Assembly: GCA_035540915.1 (NCBI GenBank)
Contig: DATLFQ010000087.1
Span: 1-8,279 of the forward strand
Source of the DNA: DATLFQ01 sp035540915
Lineage (GTDB): Bacteria > Actinomycetota > Acidimicrobiia > Acidimicrobiales > GCA-2861595
DNA: 8,279 nucleotides
Direction of reading: 5' to 3'
A model generated the notes under the pieces. It made no database searches, had not been told where the DNA came from, and saw only the letters and a program-made list of their open reading frames with translations. Below, piece by piece: positions 4,807 to 8,279 of the stretch. Both the position numbers and the translations under genes were made by a program. The first letter of the stretch is position 1. Every line of letters starts with the position of its first letter.

Positions 4807-6324
4807 CTACGGGAAGTGGTCGGGGAGGTCGTTCTCGTAGAGGACGGCGTCGCCCTCGCTCACATGCTGGCGCACCCAGGCCACCGCCTGCTCACGGGTC
4901 GCGACCACCACCACCTCGGCCGCCCCGTCGGCGGCACCGGCGAGCAGGGCCCGCCGGTTGGTGTGTCCGACCACGACCAGGTGCGTCGCCGCGTCGGCGG
5001 CGGCGGCCCCGAAGCGGCGGTTCTCCTCGACCTGCCGACGGCCCAGCTCGACCATCCCAGGGGTCACCACGACCTTGCGCCCGCCCGGCGCGCCGTGGCG
5101 GGCCAGGGCGGCCAGCGCCACCACCGAGCCGGCCGGGTTGGCGTTGTAGGTGTCGTCCAGGACCACGGCGCCGCTGGCCGCGGTGGACGCCGTCAGCCGG
5201 TTGGGCGGCGTGGGCAGCGCGGACACCCGCTCGGCCAGCACCGCGTCCGGGACGCCCAGCTCGACGGCGACGGCCGCCGCGCACGCCAGGTTGCCGGGGT
5301 GGACGCCCTCGACGGGGACCTGTGCCACCTCGCGCCCGTCGACCACCAGCCGCCCGCCGACCACGCTCACGTCGGCGGCCGGGTCGTTCGCCGAGCACCG
5401 ACGCACGCGCCGGCCGGCGGCCGACTGCTCGCCGGCCAGGCGGGCCAGCCCGGGGTGGTCGACGTTCAGCACGGCGACGCCGGCGGTGGAGAGGATCTCC
5501 GACTTGGCCACGACGATGGCGTCCTCGGTGCCCATGCGCTCCAGGTGGACCGGGCCGATGGCACAGATGACGGCGATGTCGGGGGGGAACCAGCGGCACA
5601 GCTCGGCGATCTCGCCCTTGCCGTAGGTGCCCATCTCGGCGACGAAGACGTCGGTTCCCGGGGTCAGGTGCTCGTTGACGGCCCGGGCCAGGCCGGACCG
5701 GTTGTTGAAGCTGGCCGGCGTGGCCACCACCGAGCGGGTGGCCCCGGCCAGGTGGGCCACGTAGCCCTTGGTGGTGGTCTTGCCGTACGAGCCGGTGATG
5801 GCGACCACCCGCGGCGCCACTTGGCGAAGCCTGGCCGCCGCCTCCTCGACCCACCGCAGCCCGAGGCGCCGCTCGACCGGACCGGTGAGGACCAGGGCGG
5901 CGTCGATCAGCACCGGCACGAGCACCGCCGATGCCACCGCCACGACCGGGCCGGCGCCCGCCACGACGCCGAGGGCCACGACGGCCACATGAAGTCCGAT
6001 CCACACGGCGGCCAGCGTCTTCAGCCGACGGGTCCACGCCAGACGCGACGTGCGGCCCCGCAGCGCCAGGCCGGGCGGGCCGGCAACGACCAGGACCGCC
6101 GCCAGCAGGCCGACGGCCGGCCAGCGCGGCGTGGCGACCGTCGCGGCCACGAGGGCGGCCACCCGCAGGGGCCCGGGGCCGACCGCCGCCCATCGCCGTG
6201 CGAAGCGGGTGGTCGAGCCGGCCAGGTAGTGCTCCCGCTGGGCCACCCGCAACCAGCGCAACCCGTCGATGGCCGCCGCCGCCACCGCCGCCGCCACGAC
6301 CAGCGCCCTCACCGGCCTGCCCAC
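4807..6324 (-). CDS. Membrane-anchored MurF-like Mur ligase
   Basis: The 505-residue protein has a Mur-ligase core after a hydrophobic N-terminus. Residues about 7-19, 54-88 and 103-146 form several likely membrane segments. The core has P-loop TGSYGKTTTK (177-186), FNNRSGL (206-212), EMGTYGKGEI (230-239), VHLERMGTED (259-268), a KSE site (Lys274, the position carbamylated in Mur ligases) and the MurF-like DDTYNANP (390-397). It ends YENDLPDHFP. In ordinary MurF the N-terminal domain binds UDP-MurNAc-tripeptide; here that region is replaced by membrane segments, so the substrate may differ or be lipid-linked. Adjacency to ddl supports a role in adding D-Ala-D-Ala. The longest frame starts at GTG 6324, but GTG 6312 (AGGTGG 8 nt upstream) has a better ribosome-binding site and is outside the hairpin at 6325-6351; it removes four residues. 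Confidence 0.85.
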   Translation of the reverse strand: MGRPVRALVVAAAVAAAAIDGLRWLRVAQREHYLAGSTTRFARRWAAVGPGPLRVAALVAATVATPRWPAVGLLAAVLVVAGPPGLALRGRTSRLAWTRRLKTLAAVWIGLHVAVVALGVVAGAGPVVAVASAVLVPVLIDAALVLTGPVERRLGLRWVEEAAARLRQVAPRVVAITGSYGKTTTKGYVAHLAGATRSVVATPASFNNRSGLARAVNEHLTPGTDVFVAEMGTYGKGEIAELCRWFPPDIAVICAIGPVHLERMGTEDAIVVAKSEILSTAGVAVLNVDHPGLARLAGEQSAAGRRVRRCSANDPAADVSVVGGRLVVDGREVAQVPVEGVHPGNLACAAAVAVELGVPDAVLAERVSALPTPPNRLTASTAASGAVVLDDTYNANPAGSVVALAALARHGAPGGRKVVVTPGMVELGRRQVEENRRFGAAAADAATHLVVVGHTNRRALLAGAADGAAEVVVVATREQAVAWVRQHVSEGDAVLYENDLPDHFP

Positions 6325-6351
6325 CTGCGGCGGGCACGTCCCGGTCCGCAG
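6325..6351 (-). promoter_or_regulatory. Hairpin between the hydrolase gene and the Mur ligase start
   Basis: CTGCGGCGGG (6325-6334) pairs with CCCG (6340-6343) and CCGCAG (6346-6351), giving 10 bp with a 2-nt bulge and a 5-nt loop. It ends exactly at GTG 6324 and begins 55 bp after the hydrolase stop. With no T-tract it could be an actinobacterial-type terminator for the hydrolase message, or a structure at the Mur ligase leader. The rest of the 82-bp gap shows nothing else clear. Confidence 0.35.
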
Positions 6352-6406
6352 ATCGCGCTCGGCTGGGGCCGGTGCTGCGAACCGGAACCGCGCGTCCCTG
6401 ACGCCG

Positions 6407-7150
6407 TCACCGGCGGGCGGCCAGGAGGCGGTCGACGGCCGAGCGCAGCTCGGCCGGCGCGGTGAGCGGCGTCAGGTGGCCGGCGCCGGCGACGGTGCGC
6501 AGCACCGCGCCCGGCACGCGGTCGCGCAGCGCCTCCGCCACCGCCAGCGGCACGTCGCCGTCGTCCTCGCCCCAGACCAGCTCGACCGGGCAGGAGAGGC
6601 CGGCCAGCACCTCGTCGTAGGACTCGTTCACGGCCCGGACGTGCACGTCGCGCATCACCCCGGTCGCCGCGCGGTAGTCGGCCGACCCGTACCGTCGTCG
6701 CAGGGACTCCATGCGGTCCTCGCCCAGCAGGCCCCGCCGGTGCGCAGCTCGGGCGACCCGGTAGGCGAGACGCGGGCGGCGGGCCGGCCCGCCGCCGGGC
6801 CGGACGAGCGGCGCGCCGGTCAGGACCAGCCCGGCCACTTCGTCGGGGTGGGCGGCCGCCAGGTGGACGGCCACGCGGCCCCCGAACGAGTGACCGAGGA
6901 CCACCACCGGCCCGGCCGCCTCGCCCAGCACCGGAGCCACCGCGGCCGCATAGCCCGTGGCGCCCCAGGGCTCGGCAGGCGGCGGCGTGGCGCCGAAGCC
7001 GGGCAGGTCGAGCGCCACCGCGTCCAGCCCGTCCAGCACGGCGTCGAAGTCGGCCGACGTGCGGTCCCAGCCGTGCAGGGCAAGCACTGCCGGCGGTCCC
7101 ACCCCGTGCACCGAGCCGAACAGCCGCCCGCCGTCGAACGCCTTCAGCAC
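6407..7150 (-). CDS. Alpha/beta-fold hydrolase
   Basis: The 247-residue protein has the full alpha/beta hydrolase layout. It contains HGW (26-28) at the oxyanion region, DLPGFG (48-53), the nucleophile elbow GHSFGG (86-91, Ser88), an arginine-rich cap (about 117-160), the acid in WGEDDGDVP (193-201, Asp196 or Asp197) and the histidine in GAGHLTPL (222-229, His225). There is no signal peptide. The reaction and substrate cannot be told from sequence; the family includes esterases, lipases and C-C hydrolases. The GTG start at 7150 was chosen because the protein then begins just before the first strand, and a TANNNT box (TAGCCT, 7164-7159) lies 8 nt upstream, suggesting a leaderless message. The longer ATG start at 7201 would overlap the start codon of the divergent gene and add 17 unconserved-looking residues. 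It is the first gene of the minus-strand array. Confidence 0.88.
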   Translation of the reverse strand: MLKAFDGGRLFGSVHGVGPPAVLALHGWDRTSADFDAVLDGLDAVALDLPGFGATPPPAEPWGATGYAAAVAPVLGEAAGPVVVLGHSFGGRVAVHLAAAHPDEVAGLVLTGAPLVRPGGGPARRPRLAYRVARAAHRRGLLGEDRMESLRRRYGSADYRAATGVMRDVHVRAVNESYDEVLAGLSCPVELVWGEDDGDVPLAVAEALRDRVPGAVLRTVAGAGHLTPLTAPAELRSAVDRLLAARR

Positions 7151-7158
7151 GTCGCCGG

Positions 7159-7191
7159 AGGCTACCGGGGAGCGCCTGGACCCTCTAGGTT
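7159..7191. promoter_or_regulatory. Divergent promoter pair, probably leaderless on both sides
   Basis: Only 49 bp (7151-7199) separate the two divergent start codons. On the minus strand TAGCCT (7164-7159) stands 8 nt before GTG 7150; on the plus strand TAGGTT (7186-7191) stands 8 nt before ATG 7200. Both match the actinobacterial -10 pattern TANNNT and would place transcription starts at or beside the start codons. Neither gene has a good Shine-Dalgarno. No clear -35 boxes were seen. Confidence 0.45.
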
Positions 7192-7199
7192 TCCCGGCC

Positions 7200-8279
7200 A
7201 TGCGATCTCCGACCACCAGGTACCGGGCGGCGGGAGCCGCCGTCGCCGTCGCCGCCACGGTCCTTGCCGGCCCCGCGCCCGCCGGCGGGGAGACCTGGGC
7301 GTCGGCGGGCGCCGTGGGGACGGCCACCAACCTGCGGGTGGTCGGCCGCAGCGACCTCGGCGGGGAGGGGCTCCATGGCGCCGTGGCCGTCGCCGGCACC
7401 ACCGCCGTCGTGGGAGCCGGCCTGGTGGCGGACCCCGGGTCGACCCACACGGAGCGGAGCAACCCGCTGAAGTGCCTGGCCTTCTCGGTCAAGGTGGTCG
7501 ACCTCTCCGACCCCGCCCGTCCAACGGTGACGGCGACCATCCCGATGGCACCCGGAACGGCGGCCATCGACGTGGCCGCCATCGAGGTGGCGACGCCCCG
7601 TTTCACCGGCACGCTCGCGGCGGTGGCCATGGACGACGGGCCGGCCCACACCGCACCCACGCGCTGCAACCCCAGCCCGGCCACCACCGAGCGGGGCGTC
7701 GCCTACTACGACGTCTCCGATCCGGCCCGGCCCCGCTTCCTCGGCCGCTACCAGGCCGATGCCGACCGGGTGCAACCGGGCACGCCCCCCTGCGGGCCGC
7801 CGCCGGCGGGCAGCCCCGCGTCCTGCGCGAACGGCCAGCACTCGGTGGAGCTGGTCCAGCGGGCCGACGGGCGGGTCCTCAGCATCTCGACCGAGCCGGT
7901 GGCCGGACTGCTCGTCTACGAGTCGGGCGACGTGCGCATCGTCGACGTCACCGACCCCACCAACCCGGTGCAGGTCTCGTCCTGGCCGGCGCCGGGCGAG
8001 CGGCCGCCCACCGCGTCGCTCAACGGGTGCCGGGCGTCGAACATCGGCCACGACGCCGGCTTCGCCGCCGCTGGCACCCGGGCGCTCGTCGCGTTCGGCG
8101 ACGAGGGCCTGATCACGCTGGACCTCACCGACCCGGCCCGTCCCCGCCGGCTCGGGCAGTTCGACTACTCCGAGGTCCGCGACGTCGAGGGCAACGCCAG
8201 CTACGTGACGGGCGCGGAGGTGGGCGGCCGGCACCTGGCCATGGTCAGCGAGGAGGACTGGTTCCCGACCTCCAGCCGC
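7200..8279 (+). CDS. Secreted LVIVD-repeat (beta-propeller-like) protein, 3' end outside window
   Basis: The frame is open for 360 codons from ATG 7200 to the right edge. A Sec-type signal peptide is visible: arginines at 2, 7 and 9, hydrophobic AAGAAVAVAATVLAG (10-24) and a likely cut near APA-GG (26-30). There is no lipobox cysteine. The mature part has repeats of the LVIVD type: VVDLSDPARP (99-108), YYDVSDPARP (169-178), IVDVTDPTNP (247-256) and TLDLTDPARP (306-315), each followed by a short strand. Such repeats are thought to build propeller-like folds in exported proteins. Five cysteines (92, 156, 198, 209, 277) could form disulfides outside the cell. The function is not known; it could be a surface or binding protein. 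It is divergent from the hydrolase gene. No alternative start with a better ribosome-binding site was found. Confidence 0.85.
   Translation, partial: MRSPTTRYRAAGAAVAVAATVLAGPAPAGGETWASAGAVGTATNLRVVGRSDLGGEGLHGAVAVAGTTAVVGAGLVADPGSTHTERSNPLKCLAFSVKVVDLSDPARPTVTATIPMAPGTAAIDVAAIEVATPRFTGTLAAVAMDDGPAHTAPTRCNPSPATTERGVAYYDVSDPARPRFLGRYQADADRVQPGTPPCGPPPAGSPASCANGQHSVELVQRADGRVLSISTEPVAGLLVYESGDVRIVDVTDPTNPVQVSSWPAPGERPPTASLNGCRASNIGHDAGFAAAGTRALVAFGDEGLITLDLTDPARPRRLGQFDYSEVRDVEGNASYVTGAEVGGRHLAMVSEEDWFPTSSR

Noticed and set aside
4816..6465. Plus-strand open frame of 549 codons opposite the Mur ligase
   Set aside because: It is antisense to an unmistakable Mur ligase, and the product is rich in G, R, H and D with no domain pattern.
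7151..7687. Long N-terminal extension of the alpha/beta hydrolase (start at 7687)
   Set aside because: The extra residues are antisense to the LVIVD gene, and the hydrolase fold begins just after residue 1 of the GTG 7150 start.
7185..8234. Minus-strand open frame of 349 codons opposite the LVIVD gene
   Set aside because: The plus strand gives a signal peptide and four LVIVD repeats over the same DNA; the minus-strand product has neither motifs nor plausible composition.
1..8279. CRISPR array, rRNA, integrase or defence system
   Set aside because: No regularly spaced repeats, rRNA motifs, recombinase or defence-gene signatures were found in the window.

Overview
The window is very GC-rich DNA (well over 70% by eye) with GTG starts, GC-ending codons and alanine/arginine/valine-rich proteins. 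This suggests a high-GC actinobacterium. The gene content (membrane-anchored Mur ligase, Ddl, zincin, deformylase, Uup-type ABC-F) would fit an Acidimicrobiia-like lineage, but that placement is inference.

Layout, left to right. Positions 3-89 hold the last codons of an unrecognised plus-strand gene. Positions 90-270 are a convergent intergenic gap containing a 118-bp element with perfect 12-bp terminal inverted repeats and flanking 6-bp direct repeats, which looks like a small non-autonomous transposable element. From 7150 down to 271 lies a minus-strand array read in this order: alpha/beta hydrolase, membrane-anchored MurF-like ligase, D-Ala-D-Ala ligase, small HExxH metallopeptidase, truncated Uma2-family fragment, double ACT-domain protein (frameshifted), peptide deformylase, Uup-type ABC-F ATPase. 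From the Mur ligase to the ABC-F gene the gaps are only 4 to 61 bp, so this is probably one operon. At 7200 a divergent secreted LVIVD-repeat protein begins and runs off the right edge.

The main discovery is at the 5' end of the ABC-F gene. A 37-bp segment (1947-1983), bounded by 9-bp inverted repeats (1938-1946 and 1984-1992), lies in the opposite orientation to the gene. Read as it stands it gives a nonsensical 13-residue patch. Flipped in place it gives DRPLFEELSLTVS, exactly the ABC-F sequence expected before the first Walker A motif, with the frame kept at both ends. About 30 bp upstream, the Shine-Dalgarno and GTG start of the same gene sit in one arm of a perfect 15-bp hairpin. This is either an intragenic DNA switch or a frozen inverted-repeat mutation in a gene for a ribosome-associated ATPase.

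Functionally the array combines the D-Ala-D-Ala branch of peptidoglycan precursor synthesis (ddl plus a MurF-like ligase) with co- and post-translational functions (deformylase, ABC-F). The ACT and Uma2 genes look damaged.
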